DNA of 48,034 nt from Lichtheimia corymbifera B2541 (taxonomy: Eukaryota > Mucoromycota > Mucoromycetes > Mucorales > Lichtheimiaceae): positions 1 to 48,034 of the forward strand of contig JNEU01000907.1 of NCBI GenBank assembly GCA_000697475.1, read 5' to 3'. Under the pieces are notes generated by a model, which was given only the letters and a program-made list of their open reading frames with translations, did not search any database and was not told the DNA's origin. The number at the start of each line of letters is the position of its first letter. Positions within the stretch are counted from its first letter, which is position 1. Positions 1 through 10,050 of this stretch are shown here, piece after piece. Both the position numbers and the translations under genes were made by a program.

Positions 1-380
1 ATCACACTTACAGCATATGTAAAATACAAAGACGCCCGTAACTAAACATTCTACAATGAAACATGGGGTCTTCAATCGAACAAAGTTGCTCGTCAGGGTG
101 AAGCGCACCTTGTGTGCAAGTTTCACGATCGTCGTGGCCATTCTCAGAATCACCCAATGTCACCACCAGCCTCGTCGAAAAAAATTCAAGAGGTCGACCT
201 GTTCCACTTTGGCTGGTGGTGACATTGCGAAATCTGGGATCGGCGAGCCTGATCGTGAAACTTGGGCAGCATACGCTTTCGACCACGACGAGCGACTTTG
301 TTCGATTAAAGACCCCACGTTTCATTGTAAAGTTTAGAGATTCAGGTACCTTTATGTTTTACATATGATATAAGCGTGAT
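1..380. repeat. Large imperfect inverted repeat (foldback/MITE-like element), left end cut by window
   Basis: The left arm (about 1-170) reads the same as the reverse complement of the right arm (about 215-380) at most positions with small gaps. For example, the left arm at 56 reads ATGAAACATGGGGTCTTCAA, and the right arm read on the minus strand from about 325 has the same with two changes. The outer ends also pair: ATCACACTTA at position 1 against ATCACGCTTA read backwards from 380. A spacer of roughly 40 bases with an A-run lies at about 175-215. Because the arms mirror each other, both strands carry similar open frames of about 90-105 codons, which are better explained by the palindrome than by a gene. 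The arm may extend beyond position 1, so target-site duplications cannot be judged. No transposase is seen. Confidence 0.75.
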
Positions 381-1264
381 ACTATATAAAAAGTGGTCTT
401 TTGTTCGTTGTCAAGTAGTTAAACGCTGATAGAGCCGAAGATACAGAAGGACCTGTCTGTGTTACGAGCGAGAGGACGGGGGTTGAAATGGTCGATCCTA
501 TGGTGGAGATATGCATAACAGATCCTTCTCTCTGCTGCCTGACTATAGAAAGGTCAGTCTAATGATAGCCCAGGGTGGTTTGTCCTTATTTATATTAGGA
601 TAAGATGGTACTTGTATGTACAACATCTCCGTCTTTCTTGAATATAATGAATTAAGCTTACAGTGAATCATATGCTTCTGTAACAAGCACATGTTGGGTA
701 TCATCACTCTCAAATTTATTATCTGATGCAAGCGTACGGGATCACCAATGTTTCTTGTATATTATCAGAATGTACGCTATAAAGTAACAAAAGAGCAAAA
801 GCAACCTTGATACGACGGTGTAAATGATCCAACCTCGCTTTTCAACGTTTTCCCTTTCCATCCAGAAACCAATCAAGTGATCCATATGAGCTGATATCAT
901 GATATCTTAAATATTGCGTTGAATCCAATCTTCATTTAATGTCAAAGACGAAAGGAGAGCATATGGTATCAAGTATATATGTGTGAGGAGGAGTGTTGAA
1001 GGGTGGATAAGATACTGTACGGATGTCATAGCATTCTTGGTTGCTGCCGTCATAACACCCTTTATGTTTCCGATCCGTTGCTGCATACAGCAATTTGACT
1101 TGATGGATAGTATCCCAACGCCAATTGTATGAACGTGTTTGCTTATTGTAAGAGCGAAGCGAGCAATTGAGGGAGCCACGAGCCCAAAAAGCAGGCAATC
1201 AACGATGCCATGTATTGTGATTAAATGAGGATATATATAATTTACAAGGTGGGTAGCTATCTTT
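381..1264. other. Intergenic, no gene seen
   Basis: AT-rich sequence between the inverted repeat and the 3' end of the transporter gene. Open frames here are short and overlap on both strands without recognisable domains. The part next to 1264 is probably the transporter's 3' untranslated region. Confidence 0.5.
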
Positions 1265-3527
1265 CTATGCGAATTTGCTCTGATAATTTTGATACAAGGG
1301 CATCAATGCAAATGTGAAGAATACGGCCCATGATACAATGAACCAAAAGGTGTAAAAGCCGATATAGACATAACTCTTGTTTTTACGCAGTAAACTACCA
1401 ATGCGTTGTAATGCCTTGTCACGACGTTCCTCTTGTTCAGCGGGTGCGACTGCATAATAGGGATATCGGTATGCACGTTCCTCTTCTTCTTGTTCATGCT
1501 TGGCTGCTTGGAGACGACGCTCACGTTCGAATTTATCAGCTTGAAGCCATCCATCCAATATTTTGCGATCCATGAGCCAAAAGATGCCAACGACCAGCGT
1601 TGCACATCCTGCCATTACCAGGTAGCATACTAGCACGCCATCATATTCGTTTTGAAGATCCCTTGCATTATCTGCACTGTTGCCGTCATGGTACGTCAAG
1701 TCTTGAACATAGCCCACAATCACAGAGACAATGGTCGTTCCAATATTGTTGGCACACTTGTGCAGTGCCATGCCTGTGCCGGATAATTCATGTGGAAGGA
1801 GCATTGAAGTGGATGTAAGAATAGACACTGGGCCCAATGCCAGTGAAAGCGAAATCAAAATCATGCCCACTGCAGGAACAACCCAAGTGTACGCGAGAAG
1901 CACCATGGATACCACAAGCACAATGGCAGCAACAAACACTATAAAGAGAATGAATTCAGCATATAGATGCTATGATGGATGTAAATAGCATGTGCCACTT
2001 ACGGTTGGTGAGACGTTTGCCAAAACGATGGACCACAAGACCCATTACTGGAGCAGCCACAATGGGGACCACTTGGGTAAGACTACTTTGGTACTAATGA
2101 AGAAATGTGAGTACACATGATCTAGACATCCAAACTCTCAAGCACTTACTCCTGCCATGACACTGGTTGTGCTATATCGAAACTCCACAAATTCGCTAAT
2201 GAAATCAAAACATGTCAATTCATGCATAACACACATAGAGATCCCTCAAATAATTACATACGTTGCAACGTCTTCAAAACTACTCAGCACACTGGAAAAG
2301 ATCAGCTGCATCCAAGGCACCATCCAGAACGTGCTTGGAAGAAAAAGAAGTAGCTTGAGCGAATATTTTGACTTGAGACGATTGGCTGCTGCTGCTCTGG
2401 TACCGGTAACCTGGGAAATAACATCCGAGTTGTAGGGCTGATGGTGGCTATTGAAAACAGCCATACTTCCCATGACCGAGCGATTCTCATACTTTTGTTT
2501 GGGTTGTGCAATTTCCTTGCCATTGCTGGTAGCCCACCCGTTTCGCACCATAACAATCCAATAAATCCCGTTGGTGATAACACCCATGGCACACAGTAGC
2601 ATGGCAACGTATAGGGGCGTTGAGCTTGATCCTGAAGATGTCACAATGGGATAGCAGACCAACTTTGCAATGAACTTTGTGAGCCGTGCAACGCATAAAT
2701 GGACACCAATGATGATTGCTATTTGCCGATCTCTGAACCAACGTGATAAAATGCCTGCAATGATGATGATGTTTAGCGAAAGGGGATACTCCAAAGCAAG
2801 TACATGCGTGTATACCCTACCTTCTTGCATCGTGACGATCATACCACTTGCTAGGCCATACACAACTTGACCTACCACCATGATGGGATAACTGCTCTTG
2901 GTGCTACCGATGGATACAAGTACACTACCAAGGAAAACAATGATGCTGACCAGCGAGGTACCACGAATGGATCCCAGACTTCTCAAGTCATCGATAAAAA
3001 AGCCAGCCAACATGGGGAGGATGGTGTTGACAAGGTTGACGGCAGAGACAAGGATACTGAATTGGGTATTATTGATGTTCATATTCTATCCCTGTGAGGT
3101 AAGTCACATGATCAAAGACAACATTCTTTCATCATCTTACATGTTTTAATGCAGTCTTGAGAGTGCCCACAGTAGCTTCAAGATAATGACATCCAATAGG
3201 AAGTGCCAGCATGCACATAACAATGGTCAACTTGAGACGCCATGTTGCTTTGACAAATTCACTTTCTTCAGCACCTTGAGTGGTCGTCGCTGTTCCTGTG
3301 GCCTTGCTATAAAAAGCTGAACCCGGATCTTCGGATGATGCTGTCATATCATGGCGAGGGAATAGATCGGCATGGATTGAGTCGATATCAGTGGGTTGTG
3401 GTTGTTGTGGTGATGCTGGTGGCTGCAGTTGCTTTTCGTTGGTGGTAGTGGTGGCAACCGTGTTGCTGTTTTCGGAATCAGGTTGCTGATTTGCCATGGC
3501 ATTGTGATTGGAAGAAGAGCTGCTCAT
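1265..3527 (-). CDS. MFSD1-like major facilitator transporter
   Basis: Six exons on the minus strand: 3527-3141, 3085-2821, 2754-2262, 2195-2150, 2093-2003 and 1938-1265, giving 651 residues. All joins keep frame. The first 90 or so residues are Ser/Gln/Pro/Thr-rich and predicted cytosolic, followed by about twelve hydrophobic segments. The stretch after the first helix (NMNINNTQFSILVSAVNLVN, then a Gly-Phe-Phe-Ile-Asp loop) and the later LSRWFRDRQ.AI..G segment resemble MFSD1, the lysosomal dipeptide transporter family; transport of peptides or other small solutes across the vacuolar membrane is inferred from that. A charged Lys/Arg/Glu-rich loop of about 60 residues lies late in the protein, before the last helix. 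The 5' intron acceptor must be TAG at 3086-3087, because the upstream CAG would put a stop in frame. The exact substrate is unknown. Confidence 0.82.
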
Positions 3528-5029
3528 GTTGACTCTCGTTCACTCTCTCTCTTTCAGTGGAATATACACATAAAAGGCAAAATACAAACAAGAAAGGGTT
3601 GCAGAGGACGGAGCCTCATTCCATGAATGGATAAAAGAGAGAGAGAAAAGCAAGAAAAGCAGCCAACTGTGAGATGCCGTTTAACAGAAGGAGCAGGTAC
3701 CTTGAGCATTGTCTCGTTTGACACAAAAATAATTGGTCCAAACGGCAAATCGGCATCCGCTCCACCAAACAAGCGAGTCTGAAATTCTCTTTAGTGTTTC
3801 CGTTCTTTTTTTTTTCGCTTTACGTGGTCTTTCACTCGCTCTATAGATGGCTTTTAAAGATAATATATGAATGATTGCTTCATGGAAACCTGTTGTCATG
3901 GAGACATGGTATTGAAAGAGGGATGGATTGGGATGGTGAATGCAAGTAATTGACCAATGTTCTCCGATCACTTTAACCGAGAGGAGAAACGGTGGGCGTG
4001 AGGATATTTATTGTATAATTGGCGTTAGCTTAGTGCGTAATTGCCACATGCTAGTCGACTCTAGCTAATGAAAGGATGTAGCTGAAAACACTATTAAAAG
4101 GAGAAACTCCTCTTCAGGCAGGCTGAAGTAAACGCACATACACTTTTGACGACGCTTTAATTATCCCTGGGTTGATGATTTGCTTCTCCAGTGGCCAATC
4201 ATCATGCAATCGCCAAGACAAAGTAGTCCATGTGTCACCTCGCTCCGATATTTCAACACCGCCACGCATTGCAATGAACACATTAAAGGGACAATCTTGA
4301 TTTTTCCTTCCCAATCATCCAAATCCTTGTCAGAAATGTGAGTTAGCAATAGATCCAATGAGGTGGATCTTCCTTGTCAAGTTGACGAGGCTTGGATTAC
4401 CATAAATGTTATTATCGGTTATTGTTGGCTACCATCTTCCAAAAGTAGAGGTGACTGACATTCTTTGGAGAAAGCGTGATCCATCCAGTGCTTCCATGGT
4501 GCTTATTGAAGATGGGCTTTGTGGAATTTGTAATTTGATAGCTGCATATGATTTATATACGCATGCGCAGATACACACCATGAGCAGAGATTATAGTGTG
4601 GCTATTCAATCTTTCCTCTAGAAGCGTTATCACTAAACAACAGCATCATTGGATAGCTTGCTTTGTTTCATAAGTTTCAGTGATCGACAACAATGCATAA
4701 ATGAGGTTGGTAAAGTGCCTGGAAATTCTTGTCGACATGCATCTTTTCTTGCTCGCCCATTGTGCAACATAAAAGCCTCTTATGTACGACATGGTCATAA
4801 TCTTGATGGAAAGTAAAGAACAAGTGTCTTATGGCAAGATATCAAAGCAGTGATAGGCATCTCATCCAAGGCATTCTATAACTAGCGAACCGAATCAAGA
4901 GAAGGATTTGAAAAAAGGTTCAATTGCCATGCCAACCATACAATAAATACTTTTCTCTCATTTCTCTTCTTTCTTCTCCACATCTTCAATACCAACTCCA
5001 CTACTTTCCCCCCTTCCTTTCCTTCAGAA
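3528..5029. other. Intergenic; possible gene relic near 4.1-4.36 kb
   Basis: Divergent promoter space between the transporter and the GDSL hydrolase. No intact gene is seen. On the minus strand at 4358-4114 two overlapping frames look like one broken reading frame (first frame with HISDKDLDDWEGK, second with TWTTLSWRLHDDW), which may be a decayed coding piece; no family is recognised. A pyrimidine-rich tract at 4960-5025 is probably the leader of the hydrolase gene. Confidence 0.4.
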
Positions 5030-6399
5030 ATGGGTCATTGCGTCACCCTCATTGCCATTCTTTCTTTCTTGACACTCGCATGTTTCCCTCATTTGTCGCA
5101 TGCTGCAGTTCCCAATGTTCCCGTCGACAATCTCGTCGTGTTTGGTGATTCCTACTCTGGTAACGTGTCTATACAAAGGGTCTCTTTTATAACCATTTAC
5201 TGATATGTAGTTTTGCATGAAATGGTATCTAGATCTAGGAAACTTCCATCGATGGACAAATGGCCCAGTATGGAGCGAGAATGTAGCAGTTGCATGGAAT
5301 GCATCATTGTATAGCTTTGCTTATACTGGCTCTGCATGTGACAATGAACTCTATCCCGATGTACCAGCAACCGACCGCATGCCTAGTATCCGTGATCAAA
5401 TTGAATTATACTACAACCTTGACCTTGGCCTCGATGCAAACAAGACCGTCTTTGCCATATGGGTGGGCATCACTGATATTCAAAAGGCGTATCAACAAAG
5501 CCTTGGTATGTAATATTATTGATGTGGTACTAGTAATCATGCGTCTCACTCTTTCGATAGGTACAGAAGATACACAACCAGACTTTGGCAACATTGCAAA
5601 ATGCATTGGACAACAAGTGCGCAATATCCGCAAAGCATTCAAGGCTGATCGTATCATGGTGTTCAATGTACCTCCTTTGGAATACATGCCATTCTTTGTT
5701 GATGATGATAATGCATTGGATCGAGCAAAGTGGGGCGCTGCTGCTGAGCAATTGAATCGAATGCTGCGAAAAGACATTGCCATTCTCAACCGCAACCACC
5801 ATGCATTGAAACTGGATTTGGTGGATATTCACAGCTTGCTTTCCGATATTGTCGAGGACCCATCGATGTTCAGCTTCACTGATGCATCACACGCCTATTT
5901 GGATGCTTGTCAAAATGAATGTGACAACAAGATCGATGATTATCTATGGTGGGATCGTACACACATGACGGGAGGTGCCCATCGTGCTATTGCCAACTCC
6001 ATTTTGCTTTCCGGCTCTTACGCCAACCCCACGAGCATTGATAGTTGGTCTCTTTCTCAGGTTCAGGCTCTCATTGAACGACCAGGATCAAAGCATCGAT
6101 CACCCATTTACGTGTCACCCCCTAACTCTGGTTTGATTGATCGCATTGTTCAAGAAAAGACCGCTTCTTCGTCTTCTCAAGGCTCATTCATGTCCACCCT
6201 CGACAATAACACCGGTCATTCAATGTGGAGTTGTATTACTATTGGTGGCATTTTGGCTGTATTATTCGGTGCCATCTTCAAGTTGTTAAAGAAACTACGA
6301 TATCAAAGCAACAAGCACCGTTTCCATGGTGGTCTTCTTGATCCCAACTCGGTAGATGCGCCTTATTACTACCGATCACCCATGACTGAACCAAAGTAA
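5030..6399 (+). CDS. GDSL/SGNH-type lipase or acylhydrolase with C-terminal membrane anchor
   Basis: Three exons, 5030-5159, 5239-5505 and 5561-6399, give 411 residues. Residues 1-26 form a signal peptide ending near SHAAVP. Block I is FGDSYS with the presumed catalytic Ser41 (the family consensus is GDSL, here GDSY). The IWVGITD segment corresponds to the Asn/Gly oxyanion block, and the C-terminal WWDRTHMTGGAH carries Asp264 and His267 of the triad. This family hydrolyses ester bonds in lipids or acylated sugars. After the catalytic domain there is a Ser-rich linker, then one hydrophobic segment (ITIGGILAVLFGAIFKLL) and a basic tail, so the enzyme is probably anchored with its catalytic part outside the cell or in the secretory lumen. 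The start was chosen because it gives the signal peptide and lies directly after a CT-rich leader. The substrate cannot be told. Confidence 0.9.
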
Positions 6400-7229
6400 A
6401 TCAACCTGTACTCTCCACCGCCACAACCTCTCCATTTTCATCCATCCATCCATTTTTGTACTATTTTTCATCGTGTCTGTATACATCATCATCTTTTTCC
6501 TAGTGTGACAATAAAACACATTCCTTCCTTTGAATGAATGATGCGTCGTTAGGATTAGAGATATATTGCTTTGCACGTGGCAGTGGTGATTATCCTTCAT
6601 TATGCCGTCTCGTTGTGCATGGTGCAGGGTCCCGTGGCATTGCATAAACAACCATTTATAGTAAAGGTCCGCTCGCAAGTTAAAGCTGGTTCCATTGTTT
6701 CTAGTTGCGATATGCTTCATTATATAGGCGCTATGACACCCTCTTTCTGCTTTGTTGATACATAATGATCGACATCAATCACTCTCATTCCAAGCTTTTG
6801 TTCGACTGATATAGCAATCATGCCAAAACACAATGATAAAAAGTGGTTGAAAAGGATGGGTCCACGGCAAAATCATCCGCTGTACGAAGACGCGATTACG
6901 ACATATACACATACAACAGGTTTGTATCAGGTCAATAAGGGGGGTGGGTTCATTTAGAGTTTCATTCCTATTCGACAAGGGATGTTGGAAACAGACGTAT
7001 TCTCTGATCCGGAGTTCTTGGATATGCGCGCCGCTCTATATACATTATGTACATGCACAGATTTGTGTACGTGTGTGTATATACGAGTTTGTGTGTGTAT
7101 CTCCATATCCTATGCATGCGTCTTTTCCCCAACATTCAAGTTCTTGTTATTTATAAAAAAAACTTTATGAGAACTCATCTACTCACGCACAATCTTCTTT
7201 TCTAGAGAATTTCACTATTGCCTTGAGAA
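6400..7229. other. Intergenic, promoter of the homeodomain gene
   Basis: 3' region of the hydrolase gene followed by the upstream region of the homeodomain gene. It holds a GT-rich stretch (about 7060-7100) and an A-run at 7155-7161. No convincing gene; the overlapping short frames have no domains. Confidence 0.5.
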
Positions 7230-9038
7230 ATGTATCCACCTGCTGCAGCACATCCATCGTTTTCCACGTATGAAGAAGCAAATGGGATCAAGTCAGAAGT
7301 GATGGTGGAGCCCATGTCTAATATGGCGGTGACGATCCCATATGGTGACAGCTCGTGGCCTGTCACACCTGTGGATGAATCCAATGCTATGATGATCCAT
7401 CATCACCAACCATCCTCCTCCTTGCCTACGCAACAGTCTTCCACCCATCTCCCTTCTCCCATGGCGAGTGATCTTTCTCTCAGTTATCCACCACCCGATG
7501 GATCGTATCATGCCGATCCACCCTCATTTCAACGCCCACCTGTCTCCCTGTCATTGCTACTGGAGCATTTCCCCGATCTCCCAAGGTTCTTATCCCATCC
7601 ACAACTACCATGCTTTGTACGTCTTTGGTATCAATTTCAGCAAGACATTGCATTGGCCAAGGAACCCGCTTTTCGACCCGCAGTACAGGAAAATCTGCAG
7701 CATTTGGCGGTGCAAGCCGAAGGGATATTGCAACAGATCTTTTATTGGCAGCATCATCATCAGGGGGACCATCCATCCTACAGTGATCCTGAATCGGATA
7801 CGACATTGTTGTTGACTGCATTGTGTCGACTCAAAGAACGCGTGGAAGTCATGCAACAAGTGCTTCAAATCATTGAGAATGGGCGAGTGTGGTTTAATCA
7901 AGATCCAAAACAAGCTGTGATGCCTATTCTCCAAGCTGTGATCAAGGAACGTCAAGAACAACAACAGGTTCACGCCATGTCCGTGGTGGGTGGTAGTAGT
8001 TGTAGCGGTGATGGTGATGGTAGTCCAAGTCCTGGTAGTTGCTGTGATGCTGCTGCTGCTGCTGCTGCTGTTACCACTATGCCGGAAAACATCTCTTATA
8101 TTCATCCTGCTGCCTTGTCTGCTTCCAGTGACCAAGGATCAACCTCATCGTCACCAGGTGCTGTTGAGCCCTATTCCACGTTCACTGATATGGCTGCCAA
8201 AGAAGAGGAGGATACTGCTGCTGCTGCTGTCGCCAAGAAACCAGAACCTGTGGATCATCAAGCTGACCAAGCAACCACGAATGATGGTATCGAGGATACG
8301 ATATCAACCTTGAGCGCTATGGATATTGACGACGATGGCGACGACACCGAGTATGAGCAACCAGAAGAATCCGATGACGATGACGAGTACATTGAGCCTA
8401 TGCCACGTCGTCGTTCAACACGCCGTCGTTCAGGACGCAATCATGATGACCAAGAAATGGGTGAATTGGGCCAAGACGAGGATAACCAAGACGACAATGA
8501 GATAATCCAAGAACAAGGAACAGCATTGGCCAATCGACGCCGCTCAACCACAAAGAGCTCCAGTGCCACCCGATCGTATCCTCGACGTACAGCTACATCC
8601 TATGATGCTGAAACAACACATTATCTCAAGAGTGTGTTTTTTAGCATTTACAGCAAGCGCGACAAGCTCACCAAGGATCAAAGGCGTCAAGTACAGTTGC
8701 ATACAGGTCTCAAACCACGTAACATCACTTACTGGTTCTCCAACCATAAGCGTCGGTTCCAGACATCCCTCAAGGTCTTCAAGCGCACAGTCCGTGAGAG
8801 CAATGGAAAGGTCAAGACTTATGATGAGTTTTTGGAATGGCGTCGTGAACACAAGTTGCCTGAGGAAGTCATGGATCATGAATTGGAAGATAACAACAAG
8901 AAGAATCAAGACACTGCTGCTGGTGAAGATGGCAGTAACTCATCCCTTTGCTCTCCTATTCTCGCTTCCTCCCCTTCCACCTCTTGTCACAATGAAGAAC
9001 ACCATAATGATGATGATGATGTTGACTCAAAAGCTTAG
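7230..9038 (+). CDS. Homeodomain transcription factor
   Basis: A single exon encodes 602 residues. The homeodomain is at about residues 455-514. Helix 3 reads YWFSNHKRRF with Trp502, Phe503 and Asn505 matching canonical homeodomain positions 48, 49 and 51. The spacing from the helix-1 aromatics (Phe and Tyr at positions 16 and 20) to Trp48 fits the 60-residue typical class, not the TALE class. Position 53, nearly always Arg, is Lys here. The N-terminal half has Ser/Pro/His-rich low-complexity sequence and a helical Gln-rich block (about 130-245). The middle has an Ala run, long acidic stretches and a basic PRRRSTRRRSGRN patch that may be a nuclear localisation signal. The C-terminus is acidic and Ser-rich. 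It is expected to bind DNA in the nucleus; targets are unknown. Codon repeats (GCT, GAT, CAT) make many open frames in other registers, which are not genes. Confidence 0.92.
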   Translation: MYPPAAAHPSFSTYEEANGIKSEVMVEPMSNMAVTIPYGDSSWPVTPVDESNAMMIHHHQPSSSLPTQQSSTHLPSPMASDLSLSYPPPDGSYHADPPSFQRPPVSLSLLLEHFPDLPRFLSHPQLPCFVRLWYQFQQDIALAKEPAFRPAVQENLQHLAVQAEGILQQIFYWQHHHQGDHPSYSDPESDTTLLLTALCRLKERVEVMQQVLQIIENGRVWFNQDPKQAVMPILQAVIKERQEQQQVHAMSVVGGSSCSGDGDGSPSPGSCCDAAAAAAAVTTMPENISYIHPAALSASSDQGSTSSSPGAVEPYSTFTDMAAKEEEDTAAAAVAKKPEPVDHQADQATTNDGIEDTISTLSAMDIDDDGDDTEYEQPEESDDDDEYIEPMPRRRSTRRRSGRNHDDQEMGELGQDEDNQDDNEIIQEQGTALANRRRSTTKSSSATRSYPRRTATSYDAETTHYLKSVFFSIYSKRDKLTKDQRRQVQLHTGLKPRNITYWFSNHKRRFQTSLKVFKRTVRESNGKVKTYDEFLEWRREHKLPEEVMDHELEDNNKKNQDTAAGEDGSNSSLCSPILASSPSTSCHNEEHHNDDDDVDSKA

Positions 9039-10050
9039 TAGTAGTAATAGTAGTTGTAGTAGTACCATTCCCCTTTTCTTTTTATCTTCCTTGTCTTTTT
9101 TACACAAAGGAAAAAAAAACAATGACACATGCATATGACAAATAAAAAAAAGTAAGTACATTATAACCCTGATTTGATATCAATATTCCTGACAGGGGAA
9201 GGCACATACAAGTGGTATAACTAAGCATCCGCGGATGATAATAGAAGGGGTGTGTTGCTGTGCTGCCATGACTGTTACTGCTTCTAATACCTCCTTAACG
9301 CAGGCTTGTTAGTGTGTGCATGTGTATGCAGTGACCAGTGCTTTGGGTAGAAATTGCTGAGCTTTGACGATACTAAACTTGCTTAAACCATGAGCTTGGT
9401 ACCTCCGAGCAACAGCAAGTAGTGTAGTGAAACAATGACGACGATAGTAGGATTGGGGTTTTGCTCAAAAGGTATGGTCTACTATGTGCATGATCATGAT
9501 CATCACACACACACACACGCATTCATATGCTATACCATGGTATGTTACAAAGAAGTCCAATAAGACGGTGGAATCATCGCATGCCACCAAATCTTTTTCC
9601 ACGTGATATAAAAAATCAAGACCAACACGTCCACGCTGTGGCAACGTCGGGATGTCATTCGTTCTTTTTCTTGATCCATCTTTTGTTCGCATAAAAGATC
9701 TTGATACGCTGACCACCATCACACCCAGCATAAAGACATGTTGATTGGCCAACGACATGGATATTGTACACCCTCATGCTCATCGTTATAACGCTCATGA
9801 ACCCAATCCATGACTGGTATATGGTGTACGTGAATCGGAAAGGGGGTTCATGTCGACTATGTATGTATGCGTGTGTGGCAGGGTTATGATGAATGGGGTA
9901 GCATGGATACAAAAAGGGGTACCGAGGAGAAACGCGCAAGACCAGCAGATCGACGTTGGTCCGTTGTTACCTGATTTGACATACAAAAAGGACACGACTT
10001 TTTTTTTCTTTCTTCTTTCCCTTTTACTTTTTTCTTTACTCTTCAATACA
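9039..10050. other. Intergenic, CA microsatellite, pyrimidine-rich leader of BTA1
   Basis: Contains a (CA)n run at about 9505-9520 and a long T/C-rich tract at about 9995-10045 immediately before the BTA1 start. Open frames on the minus strand at 9465-9939 overlap in two registers and have no recognisable domain. Confidence 0.5.

Noticed and set aside
8..337. Two overlapping 93-105 codon frames on opposite strands with similar protein sequence
   Set aside because: The similarity is explained by the inverted repeat; no domain, promoter or splice signal supports a gene.
7990..8313. 107-codon frame rich in Val and Leu inside the homeodomain gene
   Set aside because: It is the shifted reading of GGT, GCT and GAT codon repeats in the real gene.
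9465..9939. Minus-strand frames of about 95 codons upstream of BTA1
   Set aside because: They overlap in two registers, have no domain, and one ends in translated CA repeats (ECVCVCV).
9850..10050. In-frame upstream extension of BTA1
   Set aside because: It translates GT-rich and pyrimidine-rich leader sequence; the ATG at 10051 follows a typical CT-rich leader and starts the conserved protein.
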